The position numbers and the translations under genes are program-made. From Acidipropionibacterium acidipropionici (GTDB lineage Bacteria > Actinomycetota > Actinomycetes > Propionibacteriales > Propionibacteriaceae): 64,000 nt of DNA. The notes below the pieces were generated by a model that searched no databases, was not told the origin of the DNA, and saw only the letters and a list, made by a program, of their open reading frames with translations. Below are positions 56,566 through 64,000 of the stretch, one piece after another (the stretch's first letter is position 1; every line of letters starts with the position of its first letter). The stretch spans positions 2,447,551-2,511,550 of the forward strand of contig NZ_CP013126.1 of assembly GCF_001441165.1 (NCBI RefSeq), in the 5' to 3' direction.

Positions 56566-56870
56566 GTACCGAGGACCTGGACGAGTACGAGAGCCGGATG
56601 GAGCTGGAGCTCTACCGCGAGTACAAGGATGTCGTCGGGATCTTCACCTACGCGGTGGAGACCGAACGGCGGTTCTACCTGTGCAACGCCGTCGACCTCA
56701 AAGTGCGCACCGAGGGCGGCGACGTCTACTACGAGGTCTCCATGGGCGACGCCTGGGTGTGGGACATGTACCGCCCGGCTCGCTTCGTCAAGACGGCCAA
56801 GGTGCTCACCTTCCGGGACGTCTCCATCGAGGAGATCGTCCACTCCGACCTCGAGGTCCCCGAGAAGTAA
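56562..56870 (+). CDS. DUF2469 family protein
   Basis: A 102-residue acidic protein of DUF2469, a family conserved in actinobacteria next to rnhB (for example mycobacterial Rv2901c). The characteristic sequence starts EDLDEYESRMELELYREYKD, continues YAVETERRFYLCNAVDL and DAWVWDMYRPARFVKTAKVL. The ATG overlaps the rnhB stop. Function unknown; the strict pairing with rnhB suggests a link to nucleic acid processing. Confidence 0.93.
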   Translation: MSTEDLDEYESRMELELYREYKDVVGIFTYAVETERRFYLCNAVDLKVRTEGGDVYYEVSMGDAWVWDMYRPARFVKTAKVLTFRDVSIEEIVHSDLEVPEK

Positions 56871-56969
56871 CCCCCGGACCGGCCCGCGCCGGCCTGTGGA
56901 CAACCGGATTCGCCGAATTCCCCTGTGGACAACTGAACATTCACCCCTCCCGGCCGCGATAACTGGGGT

Positions 56970-56980
56970 GGAGGTGATCC
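56970..56980 (+). promoter_or_regulatory. Full-length Shine-Dalgarno sequence of yraN
   Basis: GGAGGTGATCC, a complete complement of the 16S rRNA 3' end, ends three bases before the ATG at 56984. It decides the start and is the strongest ribosome-binding site seen in the window. Confidence 0.85.
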
Positions 56981-56983
56981 TCA

Positions 56984-57418
56984 ATGTCCACCACATCACA
57001 CACGGATCCGGTACCCACAACCGCCCGGGGCGCCGCGCTGCGGGCCCGCCGAGGCGTCAGAGCACAGCTGGGCAACTGGGGGGAGGACGTCGCCGTCGAG
57101 CACCTCGAGGCGCTCGGCTGGCAGATCGTCGCCCGCAACTGGGCCTGCGATCGCGGCGAGATCGACATCGTGGCGCTGGAGCCCGGCACCCCGCACACAC
57201 TCGTCTTCGTCGAGGTGAAGTGCCGCTCGGGGCTCGGCTACGGGGACCCCCTGGAGTCGATCACCGTGGCCAAGCAGCGCAAGCTCCATGAGCTCGCGCT
57301 GGCCTGGCTGACCAGCCATCAGGGATCGGTGCCGAGGGTGCGCATCGACGCCGTGGGAGTGGTGCGCAGGCAGGGGGCCGAGCCACGGATCGACCACGTC
57401 CGGGGAATCGGCCGATGA
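56984..57418 (+). CDS. YraN/UPF0102 family nuclease-like protein
   Basis: A 144-residue UPF0102 protein. The endonuclease-like core has [31 protein letters not shown] and [14 protein letters not shown], matching the D...ExK active site of the Holliday-junction resolvase-like fold. Its true activity is unsettled. The ATG at 56984 is defined by the full Shine-Dalgarno sequence. The gene begins the yraN-comM-dprA operon, and its stop overlaps comM by four bases. Confidence 0.9.
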   Translation: MSTTSHTDPVPTTARGAALRARRGVRAQLGNWGEDVAVEHLEALGWQIVARNWACDRGEIDIVALEPGTPHTLVFVEVKCRSGLGYGDPLESITVAKQRKLHELALAWLTSHQGSVPRVRIDAVGVVRRQGAEPRIDHVRGIGR

Positions 57419-58941
57419 GCGGGGCCAGCGCCTGGTCTGTGGCCCTGGTGGGCATCGAGGGCACCATGGTTGAGGTGGAGGCCGCGACCGGGGGCGGCCT
57501 GCCGCGCACCGTCCTGGTCGGACTGCCCGACACCGCGCTGTACGAGGCGCGTGACCGATGCAGGGCCGCGGTCGCGGCGGCCGGTCTGGCCTGGCCCGCC
57601 CAGCTCCTCACCGTCAACCTGACGCCGGCCTCGCTGCCCAAGGCCGGCACCCACTTCGACCTGGCCATCGCCTCCGCGGCCCTGGCCAGCGTCCAGGTCG
57701 TGCCTCCCACGCTGCTGGACAGCACCGTGCTGCTCGGCGAGCTGGGGCTCGACAGCAGGGTCCGTCCGGTGCGCGGCGTCCTCCCGGCTCTGCTCGCGGC
57801 ACGCTCGGCCGGATTCGAACGGGCCGTGGTGCCTGCCGGCCAGCTGCGAGAGGCCAGGCTCGTCGACGGGCTGACGGTGTGGCCGGTCGCCGACCTCCAC
57901 GATCTGGTGGAGGTGCTCTGGGGCCGCCCGGTGCTGTCCGCGCCGCCGGAGGCCGACGACACCGGGAGCGCCCCGACCATCATCGGCGACCTGTCGGAGG
58001 TCATCGGCCAGCAGGAGGCGCGCCTGGCCCTCGAGGTCGCCGCCGCAGGGCGCCACCACATTCTGTTCCGCGGCGCCCCCGGCTGCGGCAAGTCGATGCT
58101 CGCCGCACGTCTGCCCACGATCCTGCCGCCTCTGGACCGCCGAGAGGCGCTCGAGGTGACCGCGGTGCACTCGCTGGCCGGCACCAACCCGGACGGCGGG
58201 CTCATCACCCTTCCGCCGCTGTCGGAACCCCACCACAGCGTCTCCATGGCGGCGATGGTCGGAGGCGGGGCGAGGGTGGCCCGGCCCGGCGCGATCACCC
58301 TGGCCCACCGCGGCGTGCTCTTCCTCGACGAGGCGCCCGAATTCCCACCTCGGATCCTCGATGCCCTGCGAGGACCGTTGGAGACCGGCTGGGTGACGAT
58401 CGGGCGCTCCCTGGCCCAGACCAGATACCCGGCGCGGTTCCAGCTGGTGATGGCCCTCAACCCCTGCCCGTGCGGCCGCGCCGACGACCCGGCGGGGCGC
58501 TGCCGGTGCAGTCCCGACCAGGTACGCAGATACGCCGCGCGGTTGTCCGGCCCGGTGCTGGACCGGGTGGATCTCCACCAGCGGATGAGACCCCTCACCA
58601 GCGCGCACCTGCTCGGCGCCGACGTGATGCCCGAACCCGAGTCCAGCGCCGCGGTGGCGGCCCGGGTGATGGAGGCGCGGGGCAGGGCGTCTCGCCGACT
58701 GGAGGGCACCCCCTGGCGGGTCAACGCCGAGGTGAGCGGAGCCCACCTGCGCCGGGGCCTGCCGATGTGCTCCGATGCGGGCCTCATCGAGGACGCCCTG
58801 GCCAGCGGGAGACTGAGCGCCCGCGGCGTCGACAAGGTCCTGCGGATCGCCTGGACCCTCGCCGACCTGGCGGGGACCGACCGGATCGCCTCGGACCAGC
58901 TGCGGCTGGCCCTGGCGCTGAGAAGAGGAGAGGTGACATGA
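57415..58941 (+). CDS. YifB/ComM-family Mg-chelatase-like ATPase
   Basis: A 508-residue AAA+ protein of the ComM family. An N-terminal Lon-protease-like domain (about 1-170) is followed by the AAA+ core with [20 protein letters not shown] (Walker A), [20 protein letters not shown] (Walker B) and a C-terminal Mg-chelatase domain with a four-cysteine zinc-like loop (CPCG...CRCSP). ComM drives branch migration during integration of DNA taken up in natural transformation. It overlaps yraN and dprA by four bases each, forming a DNA-processing operon. Confidence 0.92.
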   Translation: MSGASAWSVALVGIEGTMVEVEAATGGGLPRTVLVGLPDTALYEARDRCRAAVAAAGLAWPAQLLTVNLTPASLPKAGTHFDLAIASAALASVQVVPPTLLDSTVLLGELGLDSRVRPVRGVLPALLAARSAGFERAVVPAGQLREARLVDGLTVWPVADLHDLVEVLWGRPVLSAPPEADDTGSAPTIIGDLSEVIGQQEARLALEVAAAGRHHILFRGAPGCGKSMLAARLPTILPPLDRREALEVTAVHSLAGTNPDGGLITLPPLSEPHHSVSMAAMVGGGARVARPGAITLAHRGVLFLDEAPEFPPRILDALRGPLETGWVTIGRSLAQTRYPARFQLVMALNPCPCGRADDPAGRCRCSPDQVRRYAARLSGPVLDRVDLHQRMRPLTSAHLLGADVMPEPESSAAVAARVMEARGRASRRLEGTPWRVNAEVSGAHLRRGLPMCSDAGLIEDALASGRLSARGVDKVLRIAWTLADLAGTDRIASDQLRLALALRRGEVT

Positions 58942-60089
58942 GCCGGACGCCATGGGACGAGGAAAGGGTCGCACGGGCCGCCCTGGCCGCGGTGCACGAC
59001 CCCGGAGGCCCGGAACTCGACGACCCGCCCGAAGCCGGCGGGGCGTCGCAGCGGTGGGCCGAGCTGAGGTCGGCCGACACCGCGCTGGGCCGCAGGGCGC
59101 GGGCACTGGATCCCGGCCGGCTGGTCAGCCAGTGCGAGGAGTTGGGGGCCCGGTTCATCATGCCCGGTGATCCGGAGTGGCCGACGAAACTCGAGGCCGT
59201 TGCCGGCTGCGACCGCTCCCTCCACCAAGGTCTGGGCGGCGTGCCACTGGGACTGTGGGCGCGGGGGCCCCTCGGCCTGGCCGAGGCCTGCGACGCGGCC
59301 GTCGCCGTCGTGGGCGCGCGGGCCGCCACCTCCTACGGGCAGGACGTCGCCATCGAGATGGCACACGACCTGGCGAGGCCGGGAGGACGACGGGGATCCC
59401 AGCAGTGCTGGACGGTGGTCTCGGGAGGCGCCTACGGCATCGATGTCGCCGCTCACCGGGGGGCACTCACCGCGGGCGGACGCACGATCTGCGTCCAGGC
59501 CGGCGGTCTGGACGAGCTCTACCCGCGCGGCAACGGCGCGGTGCTCGCGAGAATCCTCGAGGAGGGGCTGCTGGTCTCCGAGTCCGCCCCGGGACGCCGC
59601 CCCACCAGGCCGGGTTTCCTGGCCCGCAACCGGGTCATCGCCGGTCTGACCGACGGCGTGGTGATCGTCGAGGCCGCCGCCAGATCGGGGGCGCTCAGCA
59701 CCGCCAACTGGGCCGGCGACATGTACCGGGAGGTGCTGGCTGTGCCGGGCCCGGTGACCTCGAGCCGCTCGGTCGGCCCGCACGACCTCATCCGGAATCG
59801 GCGCGCCGAACTCGTCCGCGACGCCGACGACGTCCGGGAGGCTCTGGGGCCCATCCAGCCCGAGCTGCCCAGGGAGCCCGTCCCGGAGCATCCGACCGAT
59901 GCACTGGGGCCCGAGACCCTGCGGGTGCACGAGGCGCTCCCGGCCCGCGGCGCGCTGGGTGTCGATGAGCTGTCACGGGCCGCCCTGGTGAGTCTCACGG
60001 ACTGCCTGCTGGCCCTCCAGGAGCTCGAGGACCGGGGCATGGCGAGCTACGGGGCGGACGGCCGATGGTCGGTTCGCCTACGTAGGTGA
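58938..60089 (+). CDS. dprA: DNA processing protein DprA
   Basis: A 383-residue DprA, which binds incoming single-stranded DNA and loads RecA. The Rossmann core begins AVAVVGARAATSYGQDVAIE, with VVSGGAYGIDVAAHRGAL, GGLDELYPRGNGAV and [25 protein letters not shown] short N-terminal SAM-like region and a C-terminal winged helix (LGVDELSRAALVSLTDCLLA) flank it. The ATG at 58938 overlaps the comM stop (ATGA). Usually xerC and rpsB follow; here a sugar-kinase locus does. Confidence 0.94.
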   Translation: MSRTPWDEERVARAALAAVHDPGGPELDDPPEAGGASQRWAELRSADTALGRRARALDPGRLVSQCEELGARFIMPGDPEWPTKLEAVAGCDRSLHQGLGGVPLGLWARGPLGLAEACDAAVAVVGARAATSYGQDVAIEMAHDLARPGGRRGSQQCWTVVSGGAYGIDVAAHRGALTAGGRTICVQAGGLDELYPRGNGAVLARILEEGLLVSESAPGRRPTRPGFLARNRVIAGLTDGVVIVEAAARSGALSTANWAGDMYREVLAVPGPVTSSRSVGPHDLIRNRRAELVRDADDVREALGPIQPELPREPVPEHPTDALGPETLRVHEALPARGALGVDELSRAALVSLTDCLLALQELEDRGMASYGADGRWSVRLRR

Positions 60090-60120
60090 TGCGCCCGGGG
60101 GAGTCGATGGTATCGTTCTA

Positions 60121-60134
60121 TGTGAACGTTAACG
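60121..60134. promoter_or_regulatory. LacI-type operator candidate upstream of the FGGY kinase
   Basis: An imperfect palindrome, TGTGAACGTTAACG, centred on AACGTT, lies just after a candidate -10 (TATCGT, 60111-60116), so it covers the probable start of transcription. The pattern suits a LacI-family sugar regulator such as the actinobacterial AraR; no regulator gene is in view. Confidence 0.4.
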
Positions 60135-60153
60135 AGCCGCAAGGAGGCAGCCC

Positions 60154-61776
60154 ATGACCACAGCTGACATCGATCCGGGACGTGCCCGGGATGTCATCGA
60201 GACCGGACGCGCCAGTCTGGGAATCGAGTTCGGATCGACCAACATCAAGGCCTGTCTCATCGGGCCGGACTACACCCCGCTGGCCAGCGGGAGTCACGCA
60301 TGGGAGAACGAATTCGTCGATGGGCGGTGGACCTACTCCCTCGAGGCGGTGTGGGCGGGTCTGCAGGCCTGCTACGCCGATCTGATCACCGACGTCCAGC
60401 GTCTGTACGACGTCACCCCGACGTCCTTCCGTGCGATCGGCATCTCGGCGATGATGCACGGATACCTGGCCTTCGACGCGGCAGGCGACCTCCTGGTGCC
60501 GTTCCGGACCTGGCGCAACACGTCGACCGGCCCGGCCGCGGCCGAGCTGACCGAGGCGCTCGGGTTCAACATCCCGCAGCGCTGGTCGATCGCCCACCTC
60601 TACCAGGCGGTACTCGACGAGGAGCCGCACATCGGGCGGATCGCGGCGCTCAACACGCTGGCCGGCTACGTCCACCAGAAGCTCACCGGCAAGACGGTTC
60701 TCGGTGTCGGCGACGCCTCGGGAATGTTCCCGATCGATCCGGCGACCGGCGGCTACGACCAGCGGATGCTCGCCATCGTCGATCCGCTCATCGACGCCCG
60801 GGTGCCCGGCCTCAAGCTGGAGAAGCTGCTCCCCGACGTGCTGCCGGCCGGCGCGGCGGCGGGCGACCTGACCGCCGAGGGTGCCGCACTGCTCGATCCG
60901 ACCGGGGCCCTGAAGGCCGGAGTGCCGTTCTGCCCGCCGGAGGGCGACGCCGGCACCGGGATGGTGGCCACCAACTCGGTCGCCAGGCGGACCGGCAACG
61001 TGTCGGTCGGCACCAGCGCCTTCGCGATGGTCGTCCTGGAGCACCCGCTGGAGCAGGTCCACGAGGAGATCGACGTCGTGACGACCCCCGCCGGCGACGC
61101 CGTGGCCATGGTGCACTGCAACAACGGGGCCAGCGAACTGTCGGCATGGGCCGGGCTCTTCGGACGCTTCGCCAAGGCCATCGGATCCGGGGTCGACCAG
61201 GACGGCGTCTTCGCCGCACTGCTCAACGAGGCGCTGGCCGGGAGGGCCGACGGCGGCGGTCTGCTGTCCTTCAACAACCTCGCCGGCGAGCCCGTGGCGG
61301 GCCTGCCCGACGGGCGCCCGATGGTGGTGCGCGCACCGGACAGCTCCTTCACCCTGGCCAACTTCATGCGCACCCAGGTCTATGCGGTGTTCTCCACGCT
61401 GAGCCTGGGAATGCGGATCCTGGATGCCGAGAAGGTGCAGGTCGACAGGCTGCTGGCCCACGGCGGGCTGTTCCGCACCGCGGGCCCCGCCCAGCGGATC
61501 CTGGCCGCGGCGCTGGGGGCTCCGGTCGCCGTCGGCGAGACCGCCGGAGAGGGCGGCCCCTGGGGCATGGCGCTCCTGGCGGCCTACCTCGGCGAGGCCG
61601 ACTCCAAGAGCCTGGCGCAGTTCCTCGACCAGGAGGTGTTCGCCACGACCAGCACCAGCGTCATGGAGCCGGCACGGGCGGACGTCGACGGCTTCTCGGT
61701 CTATCTGGACCGCTACCGCCGGTCCCTGGAGCTGCAGAGGGTCGCACCCCAGGCCGTGCTGCCGGTCAACGGCTGA
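60154..61776 (+). CDS. FGGY-family carbohydrate kinase, possibly an L-ribulokinase
   Basis: A 540-residue sugar kinase. The phosphate-1 motif is LGIEFGSTNIKACLIGP, with SAMMHGYLAF, the segment VPFRTWRNTST and the C-terminal LLAHGGLFRTAGPAQRILAA (ATP-site adenosine motif). The branch is the XylB/FGGY group of uncertain specificity, not classical AraB. Its convergent neighbour is a GH51 arabinofuranosidase, so an L-ribulokinase or another pentulose kinase is the likely role. The ATG at 60154 follows GCAAGGAGGCAGCCC. A palindromic operator candidate overlaps its promoter, and a large inverted repeat terminates it. Confidence 0.8.
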   Translation: MTTADIDPGRARDVIETGRASLGIEFGSTNIKACLIGPDYTPLASGSHAWENEFVDGRWTYSLEAVWAGLQACYADLITDVQRLYDVTPTSFRAIGISAMMHGYLAFDAAGDLLVPFRTWRNTSTGPAAAELTEALGFNIPQRWSIAHLYQAVLDEEPHIGRIAALNTLAGYVHQKLTGKTVLGVGDASGMFPIDPATGGYDQRMLAIVDPLIDARVPGLKLEKLLPDVLPAGAAAGDLTAEGAALLDPTGALKAGVPFCPPEGDAGTGMVATNSVARRTGNVSVGTSAFAMVVLEHPLEQVHEEIDVVTTPAGDAVAMVHCNNGASELSAWAGLFGRFAKAIGSGVDQDGVFAALLNEALAGRADGGGLLSFNNLAGEPVAGLPDGRPMVVRAPDSSFTLANFMRTQVYAVFSTLSLGMRILDAEKVQVDRLLAHGGLFRTAGPAQRILAAALGAPVAVGETAGEGGPWGMALLAAYLGEADSKSLAQFLDQEVFATTSTSVMEPARADVDGFSVYLDRYRRSLELQRVAPQAVLPVNG

Positions 61777-61806
61777 GGAACTCGAGTACCTGAGTCCCGC
61801 TGACGC

Positions 61807-61840
61807 AGCGTGGCCGGGCCCGATCGGGCCCGGCCACGCT
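61807..61840. terminator. Bidirectional terminator between the FGGY kinase and the arabinofuranosidase
   Basis: A perfect 34-base inverted repeat (arm AGCGTGGCCGGGCCCGA and its complement, no extra loop) between the two convergent genes. Confidence 0.8.
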
Positions 61841-61893
61841 GTTGTCGTCCCAGCTGTTGTTGCCGGCTCCTGATGTCTCGGTCTGGTGGAGCC

Positions 61894-63432
61894 TCAGGCG
61901 CGCGAGACGTCGAGTTCCATGGTCGCCCAGGACAGCGGGGGCAGCGTCAGCCGGGTGGTGTCCCCGTCGACCGCGACCCCGTCGAGGGCCCGCGGGCGGA
62001 CGCGGTCGGGATGCTGCTCGTCGTTGACGGCGTAGCGGTCGGTGCCGTCGGGGACCGTGAGCACCTCGGCCCTGGCGACCCGGGCGGCGTCCAGGCCGCG
62101 CAGCGTCACCGAGACCTCGGCGTCCTCGGTCAGGCCCCTGTTGGCCAGGAAGAGGGCGAGGCGGCCGGTCTCCTCGTCCCAGGTGGCGGTGGCGTCGACC
62201 AGGTCGGCGTCCCCGAACTTCTCGGTCGGGAAGCGGTCCCCGGAGGTGGCCAGCCGGAGGATCTGTCCCCTGGCGCGATTGGCCATCTGGGCGAAGGGCC
62301 AGAAGATCGACTGGCGCCAGGCCGGTCCGCCCTCCTCGGAGCGGATCGGGGCGATCACGTTGACGAGCTGGGCCAGGTTGGCGATCCTCACCCGGTCCCC
62401 GTGGCGCAGCAGGGAGTTGAGCAGGGTGCCCACCACCACCGCGTCGGTGACGGAATAGGCGTCCTCGATGATCCGGGGGTGCTCGTGCCACCCGCCGCGC
62501 TCGGTGATGGCGTCGGGCATGTCCTCCCCGGGCCGTCTGGTGTACCAGACGTTCCACTCGTCGAAGGACAGGTTGATCCGCTTGTCGTGCTTGCCGGCCG
62601 CGCGGGTCGCATCGGCCGTCGCGACGACCGACTCGATGAAGTGATCCATGTCCAGTGCGGTGGCCAGGAAGCTGGCGACATCCCCGTCGGCCTCCTCGTA
62701 GTAGGCGTGCAGCGAGATGTTGTCGACGACGTCGTATGCGTGACCGAGCACGGTGCGCTCCCAGGTGCCGAAGGTCGGCATCCCCGAGTTCGAGGACCCG
62801 CACGCCACCAGCTCGATCGAGGGATCCACGAGCTTCATCGCCTTGCCGGCCTCGGCGGCCAGCCGGCCGTACTCGTCGGCGGTCTTGTGGCCGATCTGCC
62901 AGGGGCCGTCCATCTCATTGCCCAGGCACCAGAGCTTGATGCCGAAGGGGTCGGGTGCACCGTTGCGCCGGCGCAGGTCCGACAGGTAGGTGCCCCCCGG
63001 ATGGTTCGCGTACTCCACCAGAGCCCGGGCGGCCTCCACCCCCCGGGTGCCCAGGTTGACCGCTTCCATGACCTCCACATCGGCCTGCCGGGCCCAGGCC
63101 GCGAACTCGTGCAGCCCGAAGGCGTTGGTCTCGATACTGTGCCATGCCCCGTCGATGCGACGGGGACGCTCGGCCACCGGCCCCACGCCGTCCTCCCACC
63201 GGTATCCCGAGACGAAATTGCCGCCGGGATAGCGCACGACCGACACGCCGAGCTCGCGCACCAGCTTCAGCACGTCACGCCGGAAGCCGTTCTGGTCGGC
63301 GGCCGGGTGACCGGGCTCGTAGATGCCGGAGTAGACGCACCGGCCCATGTGCTCGACGAAGGATCCGAACAGACGTCGGGGTACCGGCCCGACCGTGAAG
63401 TCGCGGTCGGCGGTGATCGTGGCCTTGGACAT
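61894..63432 (-). CDS. GH51 alpha-L-arabinofuranosidase, intracellular
   Basis: A 512-residue glycoside hydrolase of family 51, which releases L-arabinose from arabinan or arabinoxylan oligosaccharides. The acid/base glutamate lies in WCLGNEMDGPWQIGH and the nucleophile in LSFDEWNVWYTRRPGE. The N-terminal signature RRLFGSFVEHMGRCVYSGIY and the SVVRYPGGNFVSGYRWEDG segment are characteristic. No signal peptide is present, so it should act on imported oligosaccharides. GAGGAGTTCTCC precedes the ATG. A candidate -10 (TAATAC) lies about 85 bases upstream. Converges on the FGGY kinase. Confidence 0.93.
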   Translation of the reverse strand: MSKATITADRDFTVGPVPRRLFGSFVEHMGRCVYSGIYEPGHPAADQNGFRRDVLKLVRELGVSVVRYPGGNFVSGYRWEDGVGPVAERPRRIDGAWHSIETNAFGLHEFAAWARQADVEVMEAVNLGTRGVEAARALVEYANHPGGTYLSDLRRRNGAPDPFGIKLWCLGNEMDGPWQIGHKTADEYGRLAAEAGKAMKLVDPSIELVACGSSNSGMPTFGTWERTVLGHAYDVVDNISLHAYYEEADGDVASFLATALDMDHFIESVVATADATRAAGKHDKRINLSFDEWNVWYTRRPGEDMPDAITERGGWHEHPRIIEDAYSVTDAVVVGTLLNSLLRHGDRVRIANLAQLVNVIAPIRSEEGGPAWRQSIFWPFAQMANRARGQILRLATSGDRFPTEKFGDADLVDATATWDEETGRLALFLANRGLTEDAEVSVTLRGLDAARVARAEVLTVPDGTDRYAVNDEQHPDRVRPRALDGVAVDGDTTRLTLPPLSWATMELDVSRA

Positions 63433-63753
63433 GGAGAACTCCTCTGAAGATCGGTGACGCCCCGGTGGTCAGCGCGGACCGGATGCGTGAGCCCTTCCGG
63501 TGGGCTCGATCCAGTATTACATCGTTATAGTCGTTTTGAGGTGTCATGGCGGAGCAGAGAGTCAAGACTTGAGCAGACAGCTCAAAAATGTGATAAAGCT
63601 CACGATGATTGCCCCTTGACCGGCCGCTCCACCCTGTGTCAGGATCAGGGCACACAGAACGGCGCCGCTCTGTGTGTCTTTTCATTACCACGATAGAATC
63701 ACCGGTGATGCAGAGCGACGCACGGCGCGCTGACGACGAGGAGGTCGTTCCAG
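63433..63753. promoter_or_regulatory. Divergent control region between the arabinofuranosidase and the solute-binding protein genes
   Basis: A 321-bp region, less GC-rich than its surroundings in the middle. It holds a -10 candidate for the arabinofuranosidase (TAATAC, 63519-63514, minus strand), the CRP/GlxR-like site at 63589-63604, and a -10 TAGAAT at 63694-63699 for the binding-protein gene. No gene seen. Confidence 0.5.
63589..63604. promoter_or_regulatory. CRP/GlxR-like binding site
   Basis: TGTGA-TAAAGC-TCACG at 63589-63604 matches nine of the ten conserved bases of the CRP/GlxR consensus TGTGA-N6-TCACA. It lies about 70 bases upstream of the arabinofuranosidase -10 and 90 upstream of the TAGAAT of the binding-protein gene, so it could activate either direction. 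Confidence 0.6.
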
Positions 63754-64000
63754 ATGCACTTCACAGGCCGAGCCATGACTCGGCGAGGATTTCTTGGCGG
63801 GGGGATGGCGCTGGCCGCGACGGCCCTCGCCGGCTGCTCCAGCCCGGTGGGGGCCGGCCTCTTCGGCTCGCAGCTCGATCCGTCGACACTGGTCTTCTGG
63901 AACCTCTTCGCCGGGGGCGACGGCGCGAGGATGCAGGTCATGGAGGCCGGCTACGGGAAGACCTACGGACCCGGCTCCCTGCAGGCGACGACCTTCGCAT
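63754..64000 (+). CDS. Sugar ABC transporter substrate-binding lipoprotein, 5' part
   Basis: First 82 residues of an extracellular solute-binding protein. The N-terminus has a twin-arginine-like TRRGFLGGGMALAATALAGC ending in a lipobox cysteine, followed by the mature start SSPVGAGLFGS and STLVFWNLFAGGDGARMQVM. The last segment is typical of family 1 sugar-binding proteins. The ATG at 63754 follows GACGAGGAGGTCGTTCC. The gene runs off the window end. Given the arabinofuranosidase and kinase beside it, arabino-oligosaccharides are the likely ligand. The short leader begins after TAGAAT (63694-63699). Confidence 0.85.
   Translation, partial: MHFTGRAMTRRGFLGGGMALAATALAGCSSPVGAGLFGSQLDPSTLVFWNLFAGGDGARMQVMEAGYGKTYGPGSLQATTFA

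Overview
High-GC actinobacterial chromosome. The gene content and order (rimP-nusA-ylxR-infB, rpsO-pnp-dapB, ffh-rpsP-rimM-trmD, rplS-lepB-rnhB-DUF2469-yraN-comM-dprA), the single-subunit menaquinone-type succinate dehydrogenase/fumarate reductase, and the combination of a polyol PTS with arabinan use suggest a member of the Propionibacteriaceae, perhaps Acidipropionibacterium. That assignment is inferred from content only. I see no rRNA, tRNA, CRISPR array, insertion sequence or prophage.

Layout. 1-1.5 kb: end of a TauE/SafE permease and a lipoprotein. 1.5-9.2 kb: translation and transcription genes (rimP, nusA, ylxR, infB, rbfA) with an opposing UbiB-like kinase gene inserted. 9.2-15.5 kb: a complete minus-strand glucitol-type PTS operon (regulator, GutM, EIIC, EIIBC, EIIA, an HPr-like protein and an AraM/G1PDH-like dehydrogenase). 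15.6-18.6 kb: truB and ribF, split by a HEPN-MNT toxin-antitoxin pair and three 84-bp tandem repeats. 18.7-34.9 kb: rpsO, pnp, dapB, an LmeA-like protein, pyruvate:quinone oxidoreductase, RNase J, L28, YbaK, RecG, RsmD, CoaD, YceD, L32, RNase III and MutM. 35-38.4 kb: an accessory oxidoreductase island (aldo/keto reductase, cupin, DUF2255, XRE regulator) with two chimeric gene remnants; smc, which usually follows mutM in actinobacteria, is not here. 38.4-47 kb: the SRP genes ftsY and ffh, enclosing a Gtr-like envelope-glycosylation set (GtrA, GT2, two small SMR-type flippases, a polytopic DUF6020-like protein, a membrane-anchored esterase). 47-50.8 kb: amidohydrolase, five 65-bp tandem repeats, rpsP, khpA, rimM, trmD. 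50.9-54.4 kb: sdhCAB. 54.6-60.1 kb: rplS to dprA. 60.1-64 kb: an FGGY kinase, a GH51 arabinofuranosidase and the start of a sugar-binding lipoprotein, likely an arabinose-oligosaccharide locus.

Two themes stand out. First, the conserved information-processing backbone is repeatedly interrupted by accessory cassettes (UbiB kinase, polyol PTS, toxin-antitoxin, oxidoreductase island, glycan module, sdhCAB). Second, at least 13 genes have a TANNNT -10 hexamer only 6-7 bases upstream of an ATG or GTG, the geometry expected of leaderless mRNAs; this also fixes several start codons.

Strongest candidates for something new: the glycan module embedded between ftsY and ffh; the polyol PTS whose EIIA lacks the expected phosphorylatable histidine while carrying its own HPr-like protein and an unusual dehydrogenase; and the HTH-MNT/HEPN pair with a leaderless promoter overlapped by a perfect palindrome.
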